Shown here piece after piece: positions 1 to 7,585 of a DNA stretch of 64,000 bases. How positions within the stretch are numbered: position 1 is the first letter of the stretch; the number at the start of each line of letters is the position of its first letter. The notes beneath the pieces were generated by a model. It did not search any database. It was given only the letters and a program-made list of their open reading frames with translations, and had not been told where the DNA came from. The stretch covers positions 102,378 through 166,377 of the forward strand of contig NZ_SUMC01000015.1 in NCBI RefSeq assembly GCF_005047355.1, given 5' to 3'. The translations under genes and the position numbers were made by a program. Source of the DNA: Actinacidiphila oryziradicis (GTDB lineage: Bacteria > Actinomycetota > Actinomycetes > Streptomycetales > Streptomycetaceae).

Positions 1-857
1 TCTCCGGCACCGCCGCCGACGGTGTGGTGCGGGTCGTCAACCACGGCGGCGACCACGCCGACCCGGACCGCCTCCACTCCGACGACCCCTGCTACGCGCG
101 CTTCGCCTACTCCACCCACACCGCGCCGGAAACCCCCGGGGACGCCAGCCCCGGGCCCGGCTCCTGCCCGGACGCCGAGCCGCTGGACAACGCCGTCGTC
201 CTCCTCGACACGCACGGCCGGGCCTCCCACCGGCGCCCGTCCACCCGGATCTCCATCGACGGCGCCACCGCCGTCTCCCGCTCCCGCGCGCACTGGCCCG
301 AGGACGCCACCTGGGACGTCTTCGGCGGCCCCGACACCGCGTACCGAATCGGTCCCTGGGTCACCGTCGGCTCCGCCTTGCGCGGCTCCGTCGAGGTGCG
401 GGCCGTGCGGGTCGACCCCGCCGACGACGACCCGGCCGGGGAGCCGCACCTGCTGCGGATCGGCGGCTGGGCCCTGGCGGCGGACCCGCCGTCGGCGCCC
501 GCCCCCGCGGCGGACGGCGCCACCGCCCGGGTGGCGGACGCCGACGGACTGGTCTCCCTGGTCACAGGCATCCACGGCCTGCCCCGCGCCACCGTGGTGC
601 CAGGCCAGGACAGCAATGCTCTGGGCGCGGCCTCGGCGACCCCCGTCGTGGAGAGCGAGGGCCCCGTCGCCCACGGCAGTGTCTGTGTCGCCCTCGTCCA
701 CCTGGGCGAGGCCGACCCGAGCGCCCTGCCGGAGGTCACCACTCGGGCGCAGGACGCCGACCTGCTCGTGGACATCGCCTGGCCGAACGGCGCGCGCGAC
801 ACCATCCGGCTGCCCGACCCCGCGCAGGACCCCTGGAAGGACCGTCCCCGTGCATGA
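1..857 (+). CDS. DUF2264 domain protein, C-terminal part (5' end outside window)
   Basis: The reading frame is open from the left edge, so only the C-terminal 284 or so residues are visible. The segment near the edge (VRVVNHGGDHADPDRLHSDD) followed by DPCYARFAYSTHTAP and a later DNAVVLLDTHGRASHR resembles the C-terminal part of DUF2264 proteins, which in actinomycetes often sit beside glycosidases. No catalytic residues can be assigned from this half. Its TGA lies inside the GTG start of the GH38 gene (GTGCATGA), so the two are translationally coupled and probably act on the same substrate. The family assignment comes from motif memory only; function is unknown. Confidence 0.65.
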   Translation, partial: SGTAADGVVRVVNHGGDHADPDRLHSDDPCYARFAYSTHTAPETPGDASPGPGSCPDAEPLDNAVVLLDTHGRASHRRPSTRISIDGATAVSRSRAHWPEDATWDVFGGPDTAYRIGPWVTVGSALRGSVEVRAVRVDPADDDPAGEPHLLRIGGWALAADPPSAPAPAADGATARVADADGLVSLVTGIHGLPRATVVPGQDSNALGAASATPVVESEGPVAHGSVCVALVHLGEADPSALPEVTTRAQDADLLVDIAWPNGARDTIRLPDPAQDPWKDRPRA

Positions 858-3800
858 TGATCGCCGGATCACCGAGACCCGGATCCGCAAGCTGCTGGAC
901 CGGGTGATCCGACCCGCCCTCCACAGCGAGACCCACCCGCTCGCCCTGAGCGCCTGGGCGGTCGACGGCGAACCCGTTCCCGTCGCCGAGGCCCTGAAGG
1001 CCGACTATCAGCCCTTCGTCCTCGGCTCCAGCTGGGGCGGTCCCTGGTCGACGACCTGGCTACGGGCGCGCGCGCAGGTGCCCCAGAGCTGGGCCGGCCG
1101 CCGCGTCGAGGCCGTTTTCGACCTCGGCTTCGACATCAGCCGTGGGCCCGGCGGCCAGGCCGAGGGCCTGGTCCACGACGCCCATGGCTCTCCGATGCAG
1201 GGCCTGCACCCCTATCACCGCAGCGTGCTGCTCACACAGTCCGCCACCGGGGGCGACCAGGTCGACCTGCTCGTGGAGCTGGCCGCCAACCCCTGGATCG
1301 TGGGCAGCGCGGGCCGCAATACCCACTTCGGTTCGCTGGAGACCGCGGGCAACGAGCACCTCTACCGCCTCGGGCAGGCCGAGATCGCCGTGCGCGAGGA
1401 GGACGTCTGGCACCTGATCCATGACATCGAGGTGCTCGACGAGCTGATGCACGAGCTGCCCGAGGGCTCCTCCCGGCGCCACGAGATCCTGTACGCGCTG
1501 CGCCGGGCCGCCGACGCCGTCGACCCCACCGATGTGGCGGGAACCGCGGCGGAGGCCCGGAAGAGGCTGGTCGACGTGCTCGCCCGGCCTGCGCACGCCT
1601 CTGCGCACACCATCGCGGCGGTCGGGCACGCCCACATCGACTCCGCCTGGCTGTGGCCGGTCCGCGAGACGGTGCGCAAGTGCGCCCGCACCTTCACCAA
1701 CATGACGACCCTGGCCCAGGAGTACCCCGAGCTGGTCTTCGCCTGCTCCTCGGCGCAGCAGTACGCCTGGATGAAGGAACAACACCCGGAGGTCTTCGCC
1801 CGGATGAAGAAGGCCGTCGCCGCGGGCACCTGGGCGCCGGTCGGCGGGATGTGGGTCGAGGCCGACGGCAACCTGCCGGGTGGCGAGGCCCTGGCCCGCC
1901 AACTCGTCTACGGCCGACGCTTCTTCGCCGAGGAGTTCGGCATCGAGCAGCATGGTGTCTGGCTGCCCGACTCCTTCGGCTACACCGCCGCCTACCCGCA
2001 GCTAGCCAAGCTCGCCGGCGCCCGCTGGTTCCTCACCCAGAAGCTCTCCTGGAACGAGACGAACCGCCTGCCCCACCACACCTTCGCCTGGGAGGGTATC
2101 GACGGCACCCGCGTCTTCACCCACTTCCCGCCCGTCGACACCTACAACGCCGAGCTCACCGGGGCCGAACTCGCCCACGCTGAGGACAACTTCGCGGACA
2201 AGGGGATCGCCACCCGCTCGCTTGCGCCGTTCGGCCACGGCGACGGCGGCGGCGGTCCCACCCCCTCGATGCTGGAGAAGGCCCGCCGCCTCCGGGACCT
2301 GGAGGGGTCGCCCCGGGTGCTGGTCGAGGCGCCGGATGCCTTCTTCACTGCCGCGGCGGCCGAGCACGAGCGGCTCCCGGTCTGGCGCGGCGAGCTCTAC
2401 CTGGAGAACCATCGCGGCACCTTCACCAGCCAAGCCCGTACCAAGCGGGGCAACCGCCGCTCCGAGGCCTTGCTTCGCGAGGCCGAGCTGTGGGCCGCCA
2501 CGGCGGCGGTCCGGTCGGGCGCGGCCTACCCCTACGAGCGGCTGGAGCGGACCTGGCAGCGCGTACTGCTCAACCAGTTCCACGACATCCTCCCGGGCTC
2601 GTCCATCGCCTGGGTGCACCAGCAGGCCGAACGCGAGTACGGAGAGATCCAACGGGAGCTGGAGCAGGTCATCGGCGAGGCGGTGGCGCAACTGCCCGGC
2701 GCGCCCGCCTTCCTCAACAGCGGCCCGCTGCCGCGCCGCGAGGTCGCCTTCCTGGCGCCGGACCAGGCGGCGGTCGAGTCCTACCCGGAGGGCCAGTTCC
2801 TCGCGGACGGCAGGCTCGCTGTCCTGGCCCAGGCGCCCGCTCTCGGGTCCGGCACAGAGACCGTCCCCGCGCGACCGGTCACCGCCCGCGCCGAGGACGG
2901 CGGCTACGTCCTCGACAACGGCCGACTGCGGGTCGTGGTCGACCACCGAGGCCTGGTGACCTCCGCCTACGACCACGCGGGGGAGCGCGAGGCCATCGCT
3001 CCCGGCGCGGCCGGCAACCTGCTCCAGGTCCACCCGGACGACCCCAACCTGTGGTCGGCCTGGAACCTCGACGCCTACTACCGCGACACCGTCCGCGACC
3101 TCGACCACGCCGAGGCGGTCACCCTGGTCGACGCCGGGCCGCTGCTGGCGGTGGTGCGGGTGGAGCGTGCCCACGGGGCCTCGCGCTTCGTCCAGCACAT
3201 CGAACTTGCGGCGGAGAGCGCCCAGTTGACGGTTCGCAACGACATCGATTGGCAGGAGCGCGACACCGTGCTCAAGGCGGCCTGGCCGATCGACATCCAC
3301 GCCGAGCACGAGAGCGCCGAGATCCAGTTCGGCCACGTGCGCCGGCCCACCCACGAGAACACCAGCTGGGACGCCGCCCGTTTCGAGCTGTGGGCGCACC
3401 GCTGGATCCACGTGGGCGAGCGCGGCTGGGGGGCCGCGTTGCTCACCGACTCCACCTACGGCCACGACCTGCACCGCGACACCCGCGCGGACGGGGGCAC
3501 CACCACCACCGTGCGGCTCTCCCTGCTGCGCGCGCCGCACAGCCCCGACCCGCAGGCCGACCGGGGCCGGCACCAGTTCAGTTACGCCCTGGTCCCGGGC
3601 GCAGGAGTCGAGCAGGCCGTCGCGGGCGGCTATGCGCTCTCGCTGCCGCTCCGACCCGCCGCCGTGGAGGCCGCTCCCCTGATCTCCCTCGACCAGGACG
3701 AGGTCGTGGTGGAGTCCGTCAAGCTGGCGGACGACCGCAGCGGCGACGTGGTGGTCCGCCTGTACGAGTCGGGCGGCGGAACGGCCACGGCACGTCTGAC

Positions 3801-3999
3801 GACCGGGTTCCCGCTCGCCGCCGCCTGGGACTGCGACCTGTTGGAGCAGCCGTGGCCGCAGCCCGCCCCGGGCACCCCCGAGCGGAGGCCGGCCCTTCTG
3901 CCGGAGGAGCCGGACGGCGTCCGGTTGCGGCTGCGACCCTTCCAGATCCTGACGCTGCGCTTGCGTCCCGAGGCCGCCACCGCCGGAGGGCGGGGATGA
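850..3999 (+). CDS. GH38 alpha-mannosidase
   Basis: Cytoplasmic alpha-mannosidase of glycoside hydrolase family 38, a zinc-dependent retaining enzyme that trims alpha-linked mannose; 1049 residues, normal for the family, with no signal peptide. Start GTG 850 is preceded by GGAAGG and overlaps the upstream stop. Visible hallmarks are GHAHIDSAWLWP (zinc ligands about H262 and D264), WLPDSFGY with the expected nucleophile about D374, NHRGTFTSQ, and NQFHDILPGSS (H578, D579). The C-terminal beta-domains run to about residue 1000. Its stop overlaps the ROK gene start (ATGA), giving a DUF2264-GH38-ROK operon. It likely hydrolyses mannosides brought in by an importer such as the one at 10.2-13.4 kb. 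Confidence 0.93.
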   Translation: MHDDRRITETRIRKLLDRVIRPALHSETHPLALSAWAVDGEPVPVAEALKADYQPFVLGSSWGGPWSTTWLRARAQVPQSWAGRRVEAVFDLGFDISRGPGGQAEGLVHDAHGSPMQGLHPYHRSVLLTQSATGGDQVDLLVELAANPWIVGSAGRNTHFGSLETAGNEHLYRLGQAEIAVREEDVWHLIHDIEVLDELMHELPEGSSRRHEILYALRRAADAVDPTDVAGTAAEARKRLVDVLARPAHASAHTIAAVGHAHIDSAWLWPVRETVRKCARTFTNMTTLAQEYPELVFACSSAQQYAWMKEQHPEVFARMKKAVAAGTWAPVGGMWVEADGNLPGGEALARQLVYGRRFFAEEFGIEQHGVWLPDSFGYTAAYPQLAKLAGARWFLTQKLSWNETNRLPHHTFAWEGIDGTRVFTHFPPVDTYNAELTGAELAHAEDNFADKGIATRSLAPFGHGDGGGGPTPSMLEKARRLRDLEGSPRVLVEAPDAFFTAAAAEHERLPVWRGELYLENHRGTFTSQARTKRGNRRSEALLREAELWAATAAVRSGAAYPYERLERTWQRVLLNQFHDILPGSSIAWVHQQAEREYGEIQRELEQVIGEAVAQLPGAPAFLNSGPLPRREVAFLAPDQAAVESYPEGQFLADGRLAVLAQAPALGSGTETVPARPVTARAEDGGYVLDNGRLRVVVDHRGLVTSAYDHAGEREAIAPGAAGNLLQVHPDDPNLWSAWNLDAYYRDTVRDLDHAEAVTLVDAGPLLAVVRVERAHGASRFVQHIELAAESAQLTVRNDIDWQERDTVLKAAWPIDIHAEHESAEIQFGHVRRPTHENTSWDAARFELWAHRWIHVGERGWGAALLTDSTYGHDLHRDTRADGGTTTTVRLSLLRAPHSPDPQADRGRHQFSYALVPGAGVEQAVAGGYALSLPLRPAAVEAAPLISLDQDEVVVESVKLADDRSGDVVVRLYESGGGTATARLTTGFPLAAAWDCDLLEQPWPQPAPGTPERRPALLPEEPDGVRLRLRPFQILTLRLRPEAATAGGRG

Positions 4000-5324
4000 G
4001 CGAGTCACATCCGGCCGTGCGGGACGAGCCCGTTCCGCTCCCCGTCGCCGGTCGGTGGCATACGATGCCAGCGACCGGACGGCAGTCCCTGGAGGCGGAG
4101 AGGCGCAGGTTGACGAGCATGACGGCGGGTTCTGGCGGGCAGTCACCCATCAGACGCGGAGCCAACCTGCCGCGAGTGGGGGACTTCAATGAGTTGGTGG
4201 TGCTGGACGCCATCCGCCGGCAGCGCTCGGGCCTGAGCCGGGTCGAACTGGCCCAGGCCACCGGCCTTTCGCCGCAGACGGTCTCCAACATCACCCGCCG
4301 GCTGCTGGACCAGGGCGTGATCCGCGAGTCCGGTCGACAGAGCAGCGGCAGCGGCAAGCCGCGCACACTGCTGGAGATCGTCCCGGCCTCGCTGTACGCG
4401 GTGGGTGTCCACCTGGACCCCGCCGTCATCACCTGCGTGGTAGTGGATCTGTTGGGCACGGTCGTCGCCCAGCACAGCCACACCACGCCCAGTGGCGGGG
4501 ACACCGACAAGATCGCCGCGGACATGGCCGCGTCGGTGTCCGCGCTGGTGGCGGACTCGGTCGCGGACCGGGACCGGGTGCTGGGCCTGGGGATCGCGGC
4601 ACCCGGGCCGATCGACGTCGTCGCTGGCTGGGTGGTGGACCCGCCCGAGCTGCCCGGCTGGGGCCGGTACCCGCTGCGTGACCGGTTGAGCGAAGCCACC
4701 GGCCTGCCTGCGGTGCTGGACAAGGACGTGACGGCGGCGGTGGTCGCGGAGCGATGGACGGGTGCCGCGACGGCCAGCCGGAATCTGCTCTTCTTCTACT
4801 TCGGCACGGGCACGGGCATGGGCCTGGTCGTGGACGACACCGTGCTGCGGGGGATCTCCGGCAATGCCGGCGAGGTCGGCGGCCTCGGCGCGGGCTGCTC
4901 CACCCGCATATTGGTCGAGGAGGCTGTGGCCTTGGGCGTGCTGGGGGCCGAGTACACGGTGGCGAGCCCGGCGGACGCGCAGCGTGGGCTGGAGCGCCTC
5001 GCGGTGCTGTCGGCCGCGGGGGATGCGGCCGCCGACGGCATCCTGGAGCGGTTGGCGATCCGTATCGGGCGCGGCGTCTGCGCGGCGGCCACGCTGCTGG
5101 ACGTCGACACGGTGGTCTTCGGTGGTCCCGCATGGCAGGTGCTGGGGGACCGGTTGCTGGAGACCGTGGAGCCGATGGTGGCCAGCAGCCCATTCGTCAA
5201 GGCGACGCATCCGACAGCGGTCGTCACGACGACCCTTGGCGCTAGCGTTGCCGCTGTGGGCGCAGCGTCTCTGGTGCTCGACGGCGCTCTGTCGGCGCAG
5301 CCGGGCGCGCTGCTGCTGAAGTAG
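3996..5324 (+). CDS. ROK-family transcriptional regulator
   Basis: Sugar-responsive repressor of the ROK (NagC/XylR) group, 442 residues. A winged helix-turn-helix (about residues 60-110, RVELAQATGLSPQTVSN) is followed by a sugar-kinase-like fold (LGLGIAAPGPID, FYFGTGTGMGLVV, NAGEVGGL). Start ATG 3996 has GGAGGG five bases upstream and overlaps the GH38 stop; ATG 4119 is an alternative nearer the HTH. The usual ROK zinc motif CxCGxxGC is absent after NAGEVGGL, leaving only one Cys. It probably controls the mannosidase operon it belongs to. It is paralogous to the C-terminal half of the next gene. Confidence 0.9.
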   Translation: MSESHPAVRDEPVPLPVAGRWHTMPATGRQSLEAERRRLTSMTAGSGGQSPIRRGANLPRVGDFNELVVLDAIRRQRSGLSRVELAQATGLSPQTVSNITRRLLDQGVIRESGRQSSGSGKPRTLLEIVPASLYAVGVHLDPAVITCVVVDLLGTVVAQHSHTTPSGGDTDKIAADMAASVSALVADSVADRDRVLGLGIAAPGPIDVVAGWVVDPPELPGWGRYPLRDRLSEATGLPAVLDKDVTAAVVAERWTGAATASRNLLFFYFGTGTGMGLVVDDTVLRGISGNAGEVGGLGAGCSTRILVEEAVALGVLGAEYTVASPADAQRGLERLAVLSAAGDAAADGILERLAIRIGRGVCAAATLLDVDTVVFGGPAWQVLGDRLLETVEPMVASSPFVKATHPTAVVTTTLGASVAAVGAASLVLDGALSAQPGALLLK

Positions 5325-5334
5325 CCGGACTCAC

Positions 5335-5380
5335 GGCCGCTCCGGGGAGGAGCGCCGTTCAGCCGGGCCCGGGAGCGGCC
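5335..5380. terminator. Convergent terminator-like inverted repeat
   Basis: Nine-base arms GGCCGCTCC and GGAGCGGCC enclose a GC-rich loop that can extend the pairing with a bulge. It lies between the converging stops of the two ROK genes at 5324 and 5381, so it could end both transcripts. There is no U-tract, as is common in high-GC actinomycetes. Confidence 0.6.
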
Positions 5381-7507
5381 TCAGGGCGATCCCGGGCGGC
5401 GCAGGCGCGGGGTGAAGGAGGCATGGAACAGGGTGGAGGCGGCGCCGACGGCGGCGGCCTCGTGGGTGCTGACGGAGCGTTCGACGTGGACGCGGCGCAG
5501 GCGGCGGGCGGTGGGGAAGTCGTTGACGGCGCGTTCGATCTCGGTGAGGTAGACCTCGGCGGCGGGGCCCGTGCAGAAGGGGCCGCCGACCACCACCAGG
5601 CCCACGTCGAGCAGGTCGATCACGGCGAGCGTGCCGCGGCCGATCGCGCGGGCGGCCTGGTGGACCGACAGCTGAGTGCGCCGGGCAGCGGCGTCGGGGA
5701 CCAGGACGTGGCTGGCCGGATTGCACTCGGGCAGCACCTCCGGGCGCCCGGACGGCTCGACCCGGCCCAGCACCACTGCGCACAGCTGGCCGAACTCGCC
5801 CGCGTTGGCGGTGAGGCCGCGGTAGATGTCACCGTTGAGGATCAGGCCCGTGCCCACCCCCGTACCGAGGTAGAGGTAGACGAAGTCGCGCGAGCGCCGG
5901 TCCCGGCCGATCCAGCGTTCGCCGACGGCGGCCGCTATCGAGTCCTTCTCGACCAGGATCGGGCAGGAGAAACGGCGTTCCAGCAGCGTGCGCAGCGGCA
6001 CGTCGCGCAGCACGCTCATCAGCGGCGGGTCGAGTACGGTCCCTGACACCGTGTCGACCGGGCCCGGTACGGCGACGCCGAGGCCGAGGAAGCTGCTCTC
6101 GCGCACCTGCCGCCCGACGCCTGCCAGTACCGACTCGCCGAGCACGGCGATCTGCGCGACCACCGCTCCGGGGCGCTGCTCGGGTGTGATCTTCTCGACC
6201 CGCCGGGCGACGATCCGTCCTGACAGGTCGACCACCACAGCGGTCAGCACCTCGGGGTCGATATGGATGCCCATGGCGTGCGCGGCGTCGTCGCGCAGCC
6301 GGACCAGGCCGCTCGGCTTGCCCGCCGACTGGCGTTTGCGGTCCTCCACCAGCAGTCCGCGCTCCAGCAGCGAGCGCGTGATCCGGGAGACCGACTGCTG
6401 GGTGAGCCGGGTACGGGCGGCGATGTCGCCGCGGGTGATCGCGCCGGCCAGCCGAACCGTCTCGATGACCACGCATTCGTTGAAGGAGCCCAGGTCGATC
6501 TGGTTGGCCCCGGCACCGCCCGCGTTCATGGCGGCATGCAGCGGCCCGTCGGCGTGCAGCGGCCCGGCGGCGCCCGAGGGGCGCTCACCCGGGGCGGCGG
6601 GCAGCGGCTCGCGGATCCAGCGGACGGTGCCGGGGCCGCGCAGCGCCGTCGCGAGGTCGAGCAGCACCCTGGCCGAGGAGGACGGGTGCTGAGCGGCGTC
6701 CAAGGCTAGCACGGCGCGCAGGAAGGACACCGTGCCGGTGTGCTCGGGGGGCTGGTGCGCCGTCACCTTGGCCCGTGCGCACTGCTCGGCGAAGTCGGGG
6801 GCGGCGGGTCCGCGCAGGACCACCAGGTGCAGCGAGGCCCTGGGGTGGGCCCGCCGGGCGGCGGCGAGAAAGGCGGCGACCACGGCCGGGCTCGCGAAGG
6901 GCGCCGCCGGGGCGGCCAGGGCACGGGTGAACGCGGTGGTGACCGCGGCCAGCGCGTCGGCGGGCGGTTGGATTTCGATGAGCGCGGGTTCGGGCCGAGA
7001 GCCGGTGCGCTGGGCGAGCAGGACCAGCGTGTGGGCCGGTTCGTGCAGCAGACCCACCACCCAGATCCCGCCCTCGCCCAGCGGCGGGTTCAACGGCGGT
7101 GCGGGAGCGGCGAGTTCGTCGCGGCCGAGGTTCCAGCGGCGGCGGGCCGCGGCGACCGCGGTGTGCGAGCAGCCGAGCCGTCGTCCGAGGCTGCGCGAGG
7201 AGCGCTGGTCGGGCGGGGCCAGCAGGCTCTCGGCGACCACCTCGCCCTCGTCGACCAGCGCGGGGCGGCCGCTCCGCCAACGGCCGTCAAGCCCGGCCGG
7301 GCCCTCGGCGGCATACCGCTGCCGCCAGGTGACCACGGTCTGCCGGGAGGCCCCCAGCCGCCGGGCGATCTCGGCGTTGTTCCGCCCGAGAGAGGCCTCC
7401 AGGACGATCGACGCGCGCAGCGCGCGGGGCTGGGGTCCGGCCGCCCACCGGCGGAGGACGTCGAGTTCGTTCTCCATCGATGCGCGGGTGGCACTGTGCT
7501 CAGACAC
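5381..7507 (-). CDS. Degenerate IS630-type transposase fused to ROK regulator
   Basis: 708-residue single frame with two parts. Residues 15-127 form an IS630/Tc1-like double HTH (NNAEIARRLGASRQTVVTWR, then GRPALVDEGEV and SLGRRLGCSHTAVAAARRRW). Residues 148-295 follow the IS630 DDE fold (WVVGLLHEPAHTLVLLAQR, SLHLVVLRGPAAPDF), but the positions expected for the catalytic acids read A, L/R and A, so it should be catalytically dead. From about 335 a complete ROK regulator follows (wHTH 355-380, VPGPVDT, YLGTGVGTGLI, NAGEFGQL), again without the CxCGxxGC zinc motif. GTG 7507 is chosen; ATG at residue 11 is possible. It lies 78 bp downstream of the GH42-like gene on the same strand. The fusion is probably a domesticated DNA-binding regulator; the function is inferred. 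Confidence 0.85.
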   Translation of the reverse strand: MSEHSATRASMENELDVLRRWAAGPQPRALRASIVLEASLGRNNAEIARRLGASRQTVVTWRQRYAAEGPAGLDGRWRSGRPALVDEGEVVAESLLAPPDQRSSRSLGRRLGCSHTAVAAARRRWNLGRDELAAPAPPLNPPLGEGGIWVVGLLHEPAHTLVLLAQRTGSRPEPALIEIQPPADALAAVTTAFTRALAAPAAPFASPAVVAAFLAAARRAHPRASLHLVVLRGPAAPDFAEQCARAKVTAHQPPEHTGTVSFLRAVLALDAAQHPSSSARVLLDLATALRGPGTVRWIREPLPAAPGERPSGAAGPLHADGPLHAAMNAGGAGANQIDLGSFNECVVIETVRLAGAITRGDIAARTRLTQQSVSRITRSLLERGLLVEDRKRQSAGKPSGLVRLRDDAAHAMGIHIDPEVLTAVVVDLSGRIVARRVEKITPEQRPGAVVAQIAVLGESVLAGVGRQVRESSFLGLGVAVPGPVDTVSGTVLDPPLMSVLRDVPLRTLLERRFSCPILVEKDSIAAAVGERWIGRDRRSRDFVYLYLGTGVGTGLILNGDIYRGLTANAGEFGQLCAVVLGRVEPSGRPEVLPECNPASHVLVPDAAARRTQLSVHQAARAIGRGTLAVIDLLDVGLVVVGGPFCTGPAAEVYLTEIERAVNDFPTARRLRRVHVERSVSTHEAAAVGAASTLFHASFTPRLRRPGSP

Positions 7508-7585
7508 CGGCAGTCATCCCCCCTGCCGACCGGGTCCGGCGGATCTCATGGTAGTCGCAGTAGTCGGGGACGGCGCCGTCGCTGT

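Noticed and set aside
2002..4146. 714-codon minus-strand frame opposite the GH38 gene
   Set aside because: It is the antisense shadow of GH38 codons: Gly/Arg/Val-rich, no domain, no ribosome binding site.
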